Source: an uncultured Clostridia bacterium (GTDB lineage Bacteria > Bacillota > Clostridia > Oscillospirales > Acutalibacteraceae). From it: a stretch of 64,000 nt of DNA. The DNA is taken from positions 1 to 64,000 of the forward strand of contig CALBNX010000014.1 of assembly GCA_937896885.1 (NCBI GenBank), read 5' to 3'. Under the pieces are notes generated by a model, which saw nothing but the letters and a program-made list of their open reading frames with translations, was not told the origin of the DNA and did no database searches. Shown in pieces: positions 31,686-41,181 of the stretch (position 1 is its first letter; each line of letters starts with the position of its first letter). The position numbers and the translations under genes were made by a program.

Positions 31686-32462
31686 TTACATTTCTTGTAT
31701 GATAGTTGCTACGGGTTCTTCTATCCACTCTGCAAGATAAGTGGATACATTTTTCATATTTGCTTTCGATATATCCGTGTCAATCCACTGTGCATCTACT
31801 ATGCATGAATTCAAAAAATCCATATTTATTACATTAGTTTTTAAGAACTTTGCATTAGAAAAATTAGAGTGAGTATAAACACCATTTTGCATACCACATT
31901 TAATGAATTCAGCATCTGTAAAATCAGCTTCTTCAGCAGTTACTTTTTCCATATAGCAACCCTCAAATGATGTTCCGATACATTCTGCAAAGCACATCTG
32001 TGTATCATGAAAACTGCAGTTAATGAATTTTGAACCACTTAATATTACGCTATTTAATTCAAGACCATTGAAGTCATAGCTATCAAAAAACATATTTCTG
32101 AAGTCTGCCTGAACACCACCATACTCATCATTAAGCCAAAGATAGTGTTTGGCTATTTGAATTTTTATTTCTTGTGGAGTAGGAACAAATAAATTGTCTT
32201 TTGTTTCTTCATTGAGATATTCAGGTTTAATAATGAACTGCATTTCTCCACAGTACAGACAAGGAACTTCAACTTCTTCTCTTTCTGAAAGCATATCCAT
32301 TAACAATGTCTGGTCTAATGATTTCATGCCAAACTCCTGACTCATTGAATCAATATCAAGAAGATAGCGACCATTATGTTGTCCTTTAATAGCTCTCTGA
32401 ACACATTCGTCAGCTATCTCTTTCATGTTGTCAGTATAGATTTTTAAGTTTTTGTAGTCCAT
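31686..32462 (-). CDS. Pentapeptide-repeat protein
   Basis: A 258-residue protein; GAGGTG precedes the ATG. From about residue 115 the five-residue rhythm of pentapeptide repeats is visible (ADFRN, GSKFINCSF, ADFTDAEFI, SNFSNAKFL), which forms a right-handed quadrilateral beta-helix. The first ~100 residues contain CLYCGEM, a possible metal-binding pair. Some such proteins mimic DNA and protect gyrase; here the role in the element is unknown. It is part of the minus-strand transfer operon. Confidence 0.75.
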   Translation of the reverse strand: MDYKNLKIYTDNMKEIADECVQRAIKGQHNGRYLLDIDSMSQEFGMKSLDQTLLMDMLSEREEVEVPCLYCGEMQFIIKPEYLNEETKDNLFVPTPQEIKIQIAKHYLWLNDEYGGVQADFRNMFFDSYDFNGLELNSVILSGSKFINCSFHDTQMCFAECIGTSFEGCYMEKVTAEEADFTDAEFIKCGMQNGVYTHSNFSNAKFLKTNVINMDFLNSCIVDAQWIDTDISKANMKNVSTYLAEWIEEPVATIIQEM

Positions 32463-32472
32463 CTTCTACACC

Positions 32473-32835
32473 TCACATTGATATATCAGAGTCCATATTC
32501 TCTGATATATTTTCAAGATTGATATCGTTACTTATATCAAAAATCTTTCGTGCTTCAGGAAGAAATGAAGCATACCTTGCATAAGCACTACCTTGCGCAT
32601 CAACAAGAATCCTATCATTACTGTTTTCAGATAATACAAGCATACAACAACGAACATCATCTTCGTAGCCCATGCAATCTCGGTTTTCTAAAATAAAATC
32701 ATAGTTGTTAAGTAAATGTTTTGAAAAATATTCAAAGTCACTTTGTGTTAACTCTATGACTTTTGTTACTTTACATTTTTCAGTTTCAATGTCTGCTTCT
32801 TTTCTTCTGAATGTAGCATTAAAAATCAAGTTCAT
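32473..32835 (-). CDS. Unknown conserved-element protein
   Basis: A 120-residue protein. The start at ATG 32835 has GGAGGAAA upstream and overlaps the end of the NlpC/P60 gene by 4 bp, showing translational coupling. The sequence is a small alpha/beta protein (VTKVIELTQSDFEYFSKHLL) with an acidic C-terminus. I see no motif that gives a function. Its place in the middle of transfer genes suggests an accessory of conjugation. Confidence 0.6.
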   Translation of the reverse strand: MNLIFNATFRRKEADIETEKCKVTKVIELTQSDFEYFSKHLLNNYDFILENRDCMGYEDDVRCCMLVLSENSNDRILVDAQGSAYARYASFLPEARKIFDISNDINLENISENMDSDISM

Positions 32836-33869
32836 ATATTTTCCTCCTGTTCTAAATATTCGATATATGGTATTTTCAACCAATGTGTCCAAGCGATTGA
32901 GGATAACCTCGTCCGTATAACTCCCACTTGAGTATTAGCTGCCTGAATGACTTCTCCTTTACCTATGTAGATACCAATATGACCTTCGTGCCAAACACCA
33001 AGTCCCGGTATTTCAGGTAGCGTATCAATTGTTCCTTTTTCAGTTGCATTGTCAAACATATTGTCTGCACCAATGTCAGGCATATTGTTTGAACCGATAA
33101 TCGTCTTCTTATTCTCTGTATCGTACCAACTGTAACCTTTTATAAGACCTACACAGTCTGCAGTTCTCTTACCGAGCCAGTTGGAAGTTATAAATTCAAC
33201 ATTGTTTCCAACCATATCGGGATATTGCTCTGCTTTAAGTTCAAGCATAGTTTTGTCAAGGACTGTTCCATATGTACCATAAACATATCCCCAATGATTA
33301 TCTGCCGCATTGATGGCCCATGTAACAAGGTCGAGATTGTTCTTGGTTGTTGCATCCGCATATCCTGATGTGTCAATGTAAACAGAACGGATACCGTTCA
33401 TTATATTTGAGAAATCTTCAACAGACAAGTCTGTTCCAAAGGTTGAATTGACTTTTGAGATTAACTGTTCATCAGTTTGATTGTCTGAAAAGCAAGCTGT
33501 TAGTTTTGAAACAAAGTCATTCTGTTTTGCATAATCAGAAAGCCCAAGTACATAAAGTATCTGGGCTTCTTTTATCTGATTATTCGAATGACCTGCATCA
33601 GTCATTGATGCTTGAATATTATTCATTGTGTCTTCGACAAACTGTAACTTTGCTTGTTCTTCTGTAGTTAAACTTGATATAACGGTTTCTTTGATTCCGC
33701 TTGTATCTAATTCAATATTGCCACTGAAAAAATACACAACTGCCACTATTGGCATAAGCAAGCCCACCACAACAGATAAAACCATACAGAGAATCTTTTT
33801 CAAGGTTTCGGGTTCTGTAACAATAGCAAGTGCTATCTTCTTTAAGGCGGTGGCAACGGTAGCAGACAT
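32832..33869 (-). CDS. NlpC/P60 cell-wall hydrolase (VirB1-like)
   Basis: A 345-residue protein. An N-terminal hydrophobic segment (~residues 20-45, ILCMVLSVVVGLLMPIVAVV) anchors it. A helical region (~60-160) may be a degenerate lysozyme-like part. The C-terminal NlpC/P60 domain has the catalytic Cys in TADCVGLIKGYSW and the His in GHIGIYIGKGEV. It should open peptidoglycan for the mating channel, like CwlT of Tn916. The ATG overlaps the VirB4 stop (TAATG). Confidence 0.85.
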   Translation of the reverse strand: MSATVATALKKIALAIVTEPETLKKILCMVLSVVVGLLMPIVAVVYFFSGNIELDTSGIKETVISSLTTEEQAKLQFVEDTMNNIQASMTDAGHSNNQIKEAQILYVLGLSDYAKQNDFVSKLTACFSDNQTDEQLISKVNSTFGTDLSVEDFSNIMNGIRSVYIDTSGYADATTKNNLDLVTWAINAADNHWGYVYGTYGTVLDKTMLELKAEQYPDMVGNNVEFITSNWLGKRTADCVGLIKGYSWYDTENKKTIIGSNNMPDIGADNMFDNATEKGTIDTLPEIPGLGVWHEGHIGIYIGKGEVIQAANTQVGVIRTRLSSIAWTHWLKIPYIEYLEQEENI

Positions 33870-35695
33870 TATCTGCCACCAGTCTTTCCAAACAATGCAA
33901 ATTTATATTCAGGTGCAATTACCTGCAACAGATATCTTTCATTACCGCAACGGTAAAGACAAGTACCACGTTCAGGGTATTTAATCAACTCAAACTCACT
34001 TGGTTCAATTTGCAACGCATCCATAAAATCTTTGGGGTTAATCTGACCTGCGTTGAATAAAAACTGATGTGTAGGAATTGAAAACAACGGTTTTGTAAAC
34101 TCTCTGATAGACGGAATCAAAAAGTCCTCAATATTCTGACTTGCAAGAATAATTGAGGATTCTTTTTTTCTAACTCTTTTCATTGAGTTACGGATATATT
34201 CAATTGCTGTCATATTAGTTAGGAATAAGTAAAGCTCATCGATGGATGCAGTTGTGTTGCCAATACCGAGCAACTGATTGCTCATATATGACAAGATGTT
34301 AAAGAGCATTGCATCTTTGAGCCTTTTGTTTGTATCCATAAGGCCTTTAACACCAAACACAAGAAATGCATCATCTGTAATATTTGTGTGTCCATTGAAG
34401 TATTTACTTTCTGCACCTACACACATACTGTGGATACCCAAACAGATTTCCTGCAAGGTTTCTTCTGTGTAAAGATGCTTGTAATGATGGTTGTATGCCA
34501 TAAACTCTTTTTCACACAAATCATATAAATCTTTCATCACAGGGAAGTCCGTAGGCTTCATCTGACTGTAATCTGTTGTATCGGTAATGTTAAACTTTTC
34601 ATACAACTTTGAAAGCATAATTTCAATAGTATCAATCTGCGCATCTGTAAAATCCTTGTAGCTTCTGAAAAAGTCTTTAAGGAATGCAATGTGTTGTGAT
34701 AGTCTTGATACCTTTTGGAATGCTTCGGGGACAGACAAATCCTCTTCATCAATTTCTTCTCCCCATGCTTTTGGTTCAAGAGGATTGATTGTGTATTTGC
34801 CTAACATAAAGTCAATGTAACAACCATCAAGAGATGAGCAAAGTTCTTCGTATTCAGCTTCAGGGTCAAGGCAGATAATCTTCTTTCCTGACTCACGAAT
34901 ATTTGTTAGTAATAATTTAAGAAGATAACTTTTACCCTGACCACTATTACCGAGAATGAGGATATTGGATGTTGTTTTATCTTCTGCACGTCTGTCAAAG
35001 TCAACAAGGATATTTGTTCCGTACTTATCTCTCCCGATATAGATACCGTTAGGGTCTGTCTTACCTGAAAAGTTAAATGGATACAGATTTGCCACAGAGC
35101 TTGCAGGAAGCACTCTTTCAAACTGTGTACCGAACTGATTGAAGCCCACAGGCAGAACAGAAAGGAAACCTTCTTTTTGTCGCAAAGTGAGACGGTCAAC
35201 TGAAATCTTTGAACGAGTAAGTTCCATTGCAACTTCACTTTGTAATTCCTTTAACTCATCCATATCTTTTGCTTTCAATTCAATGAATACGGAACAATGG
35301 AGCAACGGTTCTCTGTTCTTACGAAGGTTTGCAAGCATTTCAATTACATCCTGTAAGTTGCCTTCAGCTTCAATAGTTTCGTTTACATCGTTGCCACCAC
35401 TTTTGAGTTTGTTTCGTCTTGTTGCATTCTGGATAATCTTACGCTGCTCCATACTTTCAACAAGACGATGGTAAACTCTCAATGTAACACCGTTTCTGTC
35501 AGCAAGCTGTGAGAGTATTGCCTGTTCTTCAGTTGTTGGTGGATATTCTCTTACTGCCCATACACAACGATATGAATCACCAACAATATAATGGTCAGAG
35601 AGGAACTTTATTGTACTTGGGAGAATGCAGTCAAAGAAATCTTTTGTACGGATTTCTTCAATCTGTTCGGGAGTTAATTCTTTTTTCTTACTCAT
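33869..35695 (-). CDS. virB4: VirB4-type conjugation ATPase
   Basis: A 608-residue protein; I use the ATG at 35695, 6 bases after GAGGTGG, rather than the one two codons earlier that touches the ribosome binding site. Walker A is LGNSGQGKSYLL. The region SIDELYLFLTN carries the Walker-B-like position and SSIILASQNIEDFL follows. It powers assembly of the type IV secretion channel and substrate transport at the membrane. Co-translated with the 202-residue gene upstream (8-bp overlap) and the NlpC/P60 gene downstream. Confidence 0.92.
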   Translation of the reverse strand: MSKKKELTPEQIEEIRTKDFFDCILPSTIKFLSDHYIVGDSYRCVWAVREYPPTTEEQAILSQLADRNGVTLRVYHRLVESMEQRKIIQNATRRNKLKSGGNDVNETIEAEGNLQDVIEMLANLRKNREPLLHCSVFIELKAKDMDELKELQSEVAMELTRSKISVDRLTLRQKEGFLSVLPVGFNQFGTQFERVLPASSVANLYPFNFSGKTDPNGIYIGRDKYGTNILVDFDRRAEDKTTSNILILGNSGQGKSYLLKLLLTNIRESGKKIICLDPEAEYEELCSSLDGCYIDFMLGKYTINPLEPKAWGEEIDEEDLSVPEAFQKVSRLSQHIAFLKDFFRSYKDFTDAQIDTIEIMLSKLYEKFNITDTTDYSQMKPTDFPVMKDLYDLCEKEFMAYNHHYKHLYTEETLQEICLGIHSMCVGAESKYFNGHTNITDDAFLVFGVKGLMDTNKRLKDAMLFNILSYMSNQLLGIGNTTASIDELYLFLTNMTAIEYIRNSMKRVRKKESSIILASQNIEDFLIPSIREFTKPLFSIPTHQFLFNAGQINPKDFMDALQIEPSEFELIKYPERGTCLYRCGNERYLLQVIAPEYKFALFGKTGGR

Positions 35696-36296
35696 TTTCA
35701 TCCACCTCTGTCACATATTGTTCGCCGTCAATATCTGGCATCTTTTCGCCATTCATTGATGCACCGAAATACAAGGCGAAGAATCTCTTAATATCTTCCT
35801 TTCTCATTCGTTTTACTTCAAATCCTTGTTCGGCTATAAGCTTCTCTACCTTATTAGCAGAAGAGAATACTTGTTCGGGTTTCTGTGAACGATATCGGGT
35901 AACAAATATAAATTGTCTGGCCGTTGCCATTTCAATCTGTATGTCATCAAGAAAATCCATATCATTTTTAAGGATTTTCTTGACCTTTGAATTCGGTTCA
36001 TTCTCATATCTGCTCTGCAAGTACAACTTGTTGTTATCAAAGCATTCTGATGCATCCGTACAGGCAAATTCAATATCGGGTAATGCTGATAAAAGCATCA
36101 TAAAGTGCCTGATTTTGTTTTCTAAATTCACACTTGAAAGCACAGAGATATTTGTAGGTGCGATTGAATAAAAAACAAGCTCACCACGATTGGTTTCTAC
36201 ACCATATTGGGTGAACTTTGTTACACCGATTAAATCCTGAACCGAATGTCCTTTTTTCTTTTTATCTTTCTTTGTCAAAAAATCACTTCCATTCAT
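35688..36296 (-). CDS. Conjugation protein upstream of VirB4
   Basis: A 202-residue soluble protein overlapping both neighbours (14 bp with PrgI, 8 bp with VirB4). It shows an alpha/beta pattern (GELVFYSIAPTNISVLS, then ARQFIFVTRYRSQKPEQ) like the N-terminal domain of TraC/VirB4 proteins. A separate gene of this size between PrgI and VirB4 is usual in Clostridial conjugative elements as far as I recall. It probably acts with VirB4 in the channel. Confidence 0.7.
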   Translation of the reverse strand: MNGSDFLTKKDKKKKGHSVQDLIGVTKFTQYGVETNRGELVFYSIAPTNISVLSSVNLENKIRHFMMLLSALPDIEFACTDASECFDNNKLYLQSRYENEPNSKVKKILKNDMDFLDDIQIEMATARQFIFVTRYRSQKPEQVFSSANKVEKLIAEQGFEVKRMRKEDIKRFFALYFGASMNGEKMPDIDGEQYVTEVDENE

Positions 36297-36543
36297 AATA
36301 TTGTTGGGTTGAAATGAAGTATCTCACTGCATATTTAATAAAATCCAATATCGTTGTTTCATCTATACGGATAGTTAAAAAGCCGTAACACAAGGTTACA
36401 GCAATTGGAATTAACCATCTGAACTGTACCAAAACAACAATGGATAAAAGCAGAGACACTCCTAATATTGTAAAATCTTTAAGACTCCATAACCATAAGT
36501 TTGCAGTAGCTTTAAGGTTTTGAGGATATAGATATTGTGTCAT
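36283..36543 (-). CDS. PrgI/VirB3-like channel protein
   Basis: An 86-residue protein with two adjacent membrane segments at ~residues 22-60 (LKDFTILGVSLLLSIVVLVQ and WLIPIAVTLCYGFLTI). It begins MTQYLYPQNLKATANLWLW, typical of PrgI-family proteins. The short tail ends in FISTQQYYEWK. The GGAG site precedes the ATG. It forms part of the inner mating-pore complex and sits directly before the VirB4 unit, as usual. Confidence 0.8.
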   Translation of the reverse strand: MTQYLYPQNLKATANLWLWSLKDFTILGVSLLLSIVVLVQFRWLIPIAVTLCYGFLTIRIDETTILDFIKYAVRYFISTQQYYEWK

Positions 36544-36557
36544 TGTATTTCTCCTTT

Positions 36558-37487
36558 TTATCTTGCTCTTGCAAGTGACCGAGTCATATTTACAGCAGTT
36601 GTTGAAGCGTGAACTACAGACATCATATTTACCTTTACGCTTGAATCAAGACCAAACTGTTGAGCTATTCTCGGCACTTCATTTGCGGCAAGCATAATAC
36701 CAAGTGCGAGGAGCATATTGTCGGGGAATGTTATTAGACCAAGATATAGCAAGGTTGCCTGTAAAAACGCTGTTAAGCACAAGGCGGCAATCTGTTTCAT
36801 CCATTGGTTGAATCCATCCGTATATCCTCTCGGAACAGAGAACATATATAACGAAGCGACTGCCATCTGCACAAGCAGAATGCCACCTCGTTTGATATTC
36901 TGAAAGAAAATCTTAACAACACAGTAACCAAACGCAATGAGGGCAAGTGTGCTATACAGTGTAATCTGCATAGTTTGAGGTGCCATAAATGTTGAGGTTA
37001 ATATGCTCAATGCTTTTTGTGACAAATTGATACCTTGTTCATTTGCAAAGATACTTGCAAGGTCATGCGAGAATGTGTTCTGTAAACTTATGCAGAATCT
37101 ATACAACTCTACGGGAACGACACCAATCAGCGAACAGGCAAAGAAACCTTTTAAGATATTAATTGCAGTTGTCTTTACATTTGCACGACCTTGCTGATAT
37201 TCGATTGCTACATCAAATACTGCTACAACCGTGCCGGCGGTGAACAGTGTTCAACCGAACAAAGTAAATATCATTATTGTTGCATCTACCCATTCAAGTT
37301 CAAAGATTTCTGCACCGAGATTACCCATAACCGTAAAAAAGTCGGCAATAGCACCATACACCATTTCATAAATCCAACGCAATGCGGTGTCCCAAATAGT
37401 TCTTGCTATCTGTTCGCCAAGAGTACCAAAGACTGTGCCTATTGAATCTCCTATACCGGAGATAAGGTCACCGAGCCAATCAAACAT
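36558..37487 (-). pseudogene. VirB6/TrbL-like channel protein interrupted by in-frame TGA
   Basis: Reading from ATG 37487 (GGAGGTG ribosome binding site), MFDWLGDLISGIGD runs 79 codons, then a TGA at 37253-37251 stops it. The same frame continues uninterrupted for 230 codons to 36558 through typical VirB6-type multi-pass membrane sequence (FTAGTVVAVFDVAIEYQQG, ILKGFFACSLIGVVP). The stop falls in LFG*TLFTAG, where related proteins as I recall have Trp, so one base change (TGG to TGA) explains it. Either the gene is a fresh pseudogene, TGA is read through, or there is a base error. TGA is a normal stop elsewhere (27280-27282, 29253-29255). Loss would disable conjugation. Confidence 0.8.
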
Positions 37488-37503
37488 GCTCTACACCTCC
37501 GCA

Positions 37504-37836
37504 TCAGATAATTGTCCAGATGTACAATGGAGCGGTAAGTGTAAAGATAAGACAGGCAAACAAGATACATGGTGCAGTAAATTCAAACTGTCCATGTTTC
37601 TTGTATTCAAAGTATGCTGTACCGACTTTTACGAAAAACAGGATTGCTAGAATCATGTCAACCACAGGGAAGACTACATTGTTCACGACTTGTTGCACCT
37701 GACCTTTAGCCGCATTCCAAGTGTTTTCAATAGCACCTGCAACATCACCTGTGGCAAAAGACATTACTGAAAAACTGCAAATGAGCAAAGCCACAAGCAG
37801 AATAATACCAGTTGTTTTTAAGTGTTTGTTTTTCAT
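37504..37836 (-). CDS. VirB2-like small membrane protein (DUF3852-like)
   Basis: A 110-residue protein from ATG 37836 (CAGGAGG ribosome binding site). It has a signal peptide (MKNKHLKTTGIILLVALL...SFA), then two membrane segments (VVFPVVDMILAILFFVKVG and PCILFACLIFTLTAPLYIW). Length, the cleaved N-terminus and two hydrophobic helices match pilin-like VirB2 subunits. It is encoded just before VirB6, as in other Firmicutes elements. The assignment rests on topology and position. Confidence 0.75.
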   Translation of the reverse strand: MKNKHLKTTGIILLVALLICSFSVMSFATGDVAGAIENTWNAAKGQVQQVVNNVVFPVVDMILAILFFVKVGTAYFEYKKHGQFEFTAPCILFACLIFTLTAPLYIWTII

Positions 37837-37852
37837 AAGATTACCTCCTGAT

Positions 37853-40800
37853 TTATTCTTCATCTTTTCTCTTGATTGTGATAATGACATAAGCTACAAG
37901 ACCACCAAAGGCAATGGCAGTCATACCAACCCAAAAACTTAATCTCCATGATGCATCTGTATTTGGAATATCGGGCACAGGAACTTTAGGTTTAGGGATT
38001 TTCTCGTTTGTGATTTTAAGTTCAATCAACATACCATCTTCTGTAATCTCAAAATAATGATAATCATTATCTTTGATATATCCGTCAGGAGCTGATTTTT
38101 CATGAATGAAGTATCCGTTGTGTCTTAAATCATTCATGATATATACACCGACTTCATCCTCTTTGAGTTCGCCTATAAGAATATCAATTTCAGGATTAAA
38201 TTCCTTGTTTCCGTCAACATCCACATAGAGTTCAAAGATTGCACCTGAAAGCTTTATTTCAGGATTATCTTCATCCACCTTTGTTACTTCAACAGAGCCG
38301 AGAATAAATTTGTTTTCTACAACAAGTTCGATTACCTCTCCATCTTCCATGACCTTCACCTTGTATACTGTAGGATTGAGTTTGAATGAAGGGGGTGATT
38401 TAAGTTCATGAATAATCCATTTGCCATAAGAAACATTTTCAAATCCGAATACACCGATTTCATTTGAAGTAGAAATCATAAGGGCTGTTTCCTCTGTGAA
38501 TTCAGTTTCACTTTCATTGAAAAGACCAAAGACTGCACCTGCGATAGCAAAACCATCTTCATCAATTTTCTTACCTACAATAGTTCCACGGATAGGCTTG
38601 TTTTCAACCTCGATTACCACCACTATAATTCCACCATCTTCTTTTGCTGTATCGGCAGTAATGTCAAAAGATACAGGGTTTCTGTCTATTACATATCCGT
38701 ATGGTGCTTGAACCTCTATAAGTGAATATCCCTTACCATAAGGAAGTCTTTCAGGTGTTATAAGTGAACCATTTGCATCTGTATAGAAGGTGTCAATTGT
38801 TGTAGGTGTAGGATAAGTATATGTCATTGTTACAAGTTTGCCATCAGGGTCATAAATCTTGAAACCAGCACCAGCGTATGGAACTGTCTTTCCTGTTTCG
38901 GAATCCTTTTTGATTACCTTAACATAACTTTCAAGGTTTGCATTGTTAATGAGGTAACGGTATGTCTGACCATCAGTATTAATTACCACATCAAAATCAG
39001 CAATAAATTCTCTGCCTTCAGTACCTTTAGTTTGATGCACAGTATATGTACCGTATGGCAAATCTTTTGTCTGTGTAAAACCATTTTTATCACAAACGAT
39101 TGCATCTCGTTCTGTTTCTTTTGCTTTATTGTAACTGCCAGCAGATTTAAGATATACTTGGAATTCTGCGCCAACTTCAGGATGCTCAATCTGTGTACTA
39201 CCATTGTCTGAATGCTTGATAATGGCAATATTGCCTTTGATAACTTGTTCTGTTACATTCATTGAGAGTGTATTCTTTTCTACCGTATAGTTCTTTGATT
39301 CAGCACAAATTTTGTGTACTGTTTCATCAAGAAGATAACCTTCACTTGCAGTAATCTCTCTCAATGTCCAATTATCACCACAAACATATTCTTTTGTTGT
39401 AAATTTACCATTAGCATCTGTTGTGTATTTGTCCACTAATTTTTCACCATAGTAAACACCATAAACTGCACCTGAAAGTGTTGCATCGCCTTGAGCATAG
39501 CCTTTTTCAGCGTCTGTTTTTGTAACCGTTACTGTAAATTTCTTGAGCACATTGTGGAATGATTTTTCTGTTATCTTATTCCATTGAATGTTTGCATTCT
39601 GTGATTCAGGAACTACATATTTTGAATCAGTATCGACTTCTTCAAGGGTGTAGTTGTTGCCAATAAGCACATCATTGAATATAGCAATACCGTTTTTATC
39701 TGTTACTGCATATTCATCGACTTTAAGTCCTGAATGAGATGTTCCGTATAGATGGAACTTAACACCTTCATTAAGACCATCTTCTGATGTCTTTGTAACC
39801 TCCAAGTTTCCTCGTTTAAGGGTATTGTTGAAAGTAATTGTTGAGGTTTGTCCTGAAACTACAGTTACTGTTCTTGTTTCTTGTGGTTCGTACTTATCCT
39901 CAACTGTTTCTGTAATAGTGTATGTACCAGGTTTTAAGTCACTTATAGTAATTTTACCGCCATTTTCTGTTTTAACCGTTTTATCTACACCATTACCTAT
40001 AATACGAAATGAGATTCCATCAATCTTATTATCTTCTGATGTCTTTACAATCTGTACTTTACCGGGTATCTGTTCATTTATAGCATTGATAGTAACTGTT
40101 CCTTTGTTACTAGAATTTACAGTTACTGTCCATTCTGATTGACCTGATGCCTGATAGTTTGTAGGGAATACAGTTTCTTTTACTGTATATGTGCCATATG
40201 GTAATCTTTCCTGTGATACAGCATATCCGTTGCTATTAGTTGGACCAATTTTGTATTGAATGCCTGTTTCTTTATGTGTAGCAACAAACACAGCACCACT
40301 TAATGCCTTACCATTGGTATCCTTTTTGTATATTTCAATTACACCATTTTCTTCAATAATCTCTGGAACAATAACTGATGATACTAACTCTGCCGCACCA
40401 TTTTTTGATAAACCTTCCAAAGTGATAATTTCAGGGCCACGACTGTTGCCCACGTGAGTAATAAAATTCTTACCATTGTACTTACCGGCATACAAGCCAA
40501 CGTGACTTACCGTTCCACTTGCAGTAAATACAATCAATGAACCGATTGGGATTTCTTCGTCTGCGGTAAAAGTCTTTCCGTCTGAACTTTGCTTGAATTT
40601 AATCTCTCTTGCAAGTCCTGATTCTACCCATTTTTCTGCCGCAGTTGACCACGCACCTGATGATTTAAGATTTGTTGGTCGAATATAATCAGATGTGCCA
40701 ACTCCTGCAATGTTTGGAAGATAATTAAAGTACACATATGAGCAATACGATGCACAGCAGAGACCATATTTCTCAAAGCGAGCAAGATTTGGAGCTTTGC

Positions 40801-41110
40801 CTGAAACTGTTGACACATTTACAACAGTTTCTGTACCTTCATTTGCAAAACCTGTATCATAACTGATATTTGATAAGATACTATCAGCTACCATTGAACC
40901 GTATTTCTTGAAAATTTGTCCGTTATCTTTTAAGCCCTGCACATCGTATCCTGTATATGCCAACGCATCAAGATAGACATTATCAAGCATTTCATCGGGG
41001 ATATCCGAAGCAGGAGCCGCAAATACCGTAACTGGAATTGTTGAAAATACCGATATTACGGCAAGAATAACTGCAAGTAATTTTTTGATATTAATATTTT
41101 TCTTGAACAT
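37853..41110 (-). CDS. Cna-B/SpaA repeat surface protein with NlpC/CHAP-like N-domain
   Basis: A 1085-residue protein with signal peptide ending VTVFAAP. Residues ~110-240 look like a papain-like NlpC/CHAP domain (LCCASYCSYVYFNYL with candidate Cys, TVSHVGLYAGKYNGKN with candidate His). Then come about eight Cna-B/SpaA prealbumin-like repeats (GKALSGAVFVATHKETG; SGAVYGVYYGEKLV; AGAVFGLFNESE). The C-terminus has DIPNTDASW before a membrane helix and KRKDEE, resembling an LPxTG-like sorting signal in variant form (IPNTD). It probably sits on the wall as an adhesin for mating-pair contact. It follows a possible attenuator hairpin. Confidence 0.85.
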   Translation of the reverse strand: MFKKNINIKKLLAVILAVISVFSTIPVTVFAAPASDIPDEMLDNVYLDALAYTGYDVQGLKDNGQIFKKYGSMVADSILSNISYDTGFANEGTETVVNVSTVSGKAPNLARFEKYGLCCASYCSYVYFNYLPNIAGVGTSDYIRPTNLKSSGAWSTAAEKWVESGLAREIKFKQSSDGKTFTADEEIPIGSLIVFTASGTVSHVGLYAGKYNGKNFITHVGNSRGPEIITLEGLSKNGAAELVSSVIVPEIIEENGVIEIYKKDTNGKALSGAVFVATHKETGIQYKIGPTNSNGYAVSQERLPYGTYTVKETVFPTNYQASGQSEWTVTVNSSNKGTVTINAINEQIPGKVQIVKTSEDNKIDGISFRIIGNGVDKTVKTENGGKITISDLKPGTYTITETVEDKYEPQETRTVTVVSGQTSTITFNNTLKRGNLEVTKTSEDGLNEGVKFHLYGTSHSGLKVDEYAVTDKNGIAIFNDVLIGNNYTLEEVDTDSKYVVPESQNANIQWNKITEKSFHNVLKKFTVTVTKTDAEKGYAQGDATLSGAVYGVYYGEKLVDKYTTDANGKFTTKEYVCGDNWTLREITASEGYLLDETVHKICAESKNYTVEKNTLSMNVTEQVIKGNIAIIKHSDNGSTQIEHPEVGAEFQVYLKSAGSYNKAKETERDAIVCDKNGFTQTKDLPYGTYTVHQTKGTEGREFIADFDVVINTDGQTYRYLINNANLESYVKVIKKDSETGKTVPYAGAGFKIYDPDGKLVTMTYTYPTPTTIDTFYTDANGSLITPERLPYGKGYSLIEVQAPYGYVIDRNPVSFDITADTAKEDGGIIVVVIEVENKPIRGTIVGKKIDEDGFAIAGAVFGLFNESETEFTEETALMISTSNEIGVFGFENVSYGKWIIHELKSPPSFKLNPTVYKVKVMEDGEVIELVVENKFILGSVEVTKVDEDNPEIKLSGAIFELYVDVDGNKEFNPEIDILIGELKEDEVGVYIMNDLRHNGYFIHEKSAPDGYIKDNDYHYFEITEDGMLIELKITNEKIPKPKVPVPDIPNTDASWRLSFWVGMTAIAFGGLVAYVIITIKRKDEE

Positions 41111-41133
41111 ATATATCGTCCTTTCAAATAGAA

Positions 41134-41160
41134 AACTCTGCTACATTAAGTAACAGAGTT
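41134..41160 (-). terminator. Hairpin between CAP gene and Cna-B gene
   Basis: On the minus strand AACTCTGTTAC pairs with GTAGCAGAGTT and TTTTC follows. It may reduce read-through into the Cna-B gene. Confidence 0.5.
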
Positions 41161-41181
41161 CCTTTTCATATATATTTTATT

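Noticed and set aside
36558..37106. Separate gene starting at TTG 37106
   Set aside because: The reading frame is continuous with the upstream part except for one TGA and there is no ribosome binding site, so it is the rest of the VirB6-like gene.
37251..37253. TGA read as tryptophan by the organism
   Set aside because: TGA ends other good genes (27280-27282, 29253-29255) and TGG is used for Trp, so the code is standard; a local lesion or read-through is more likely.
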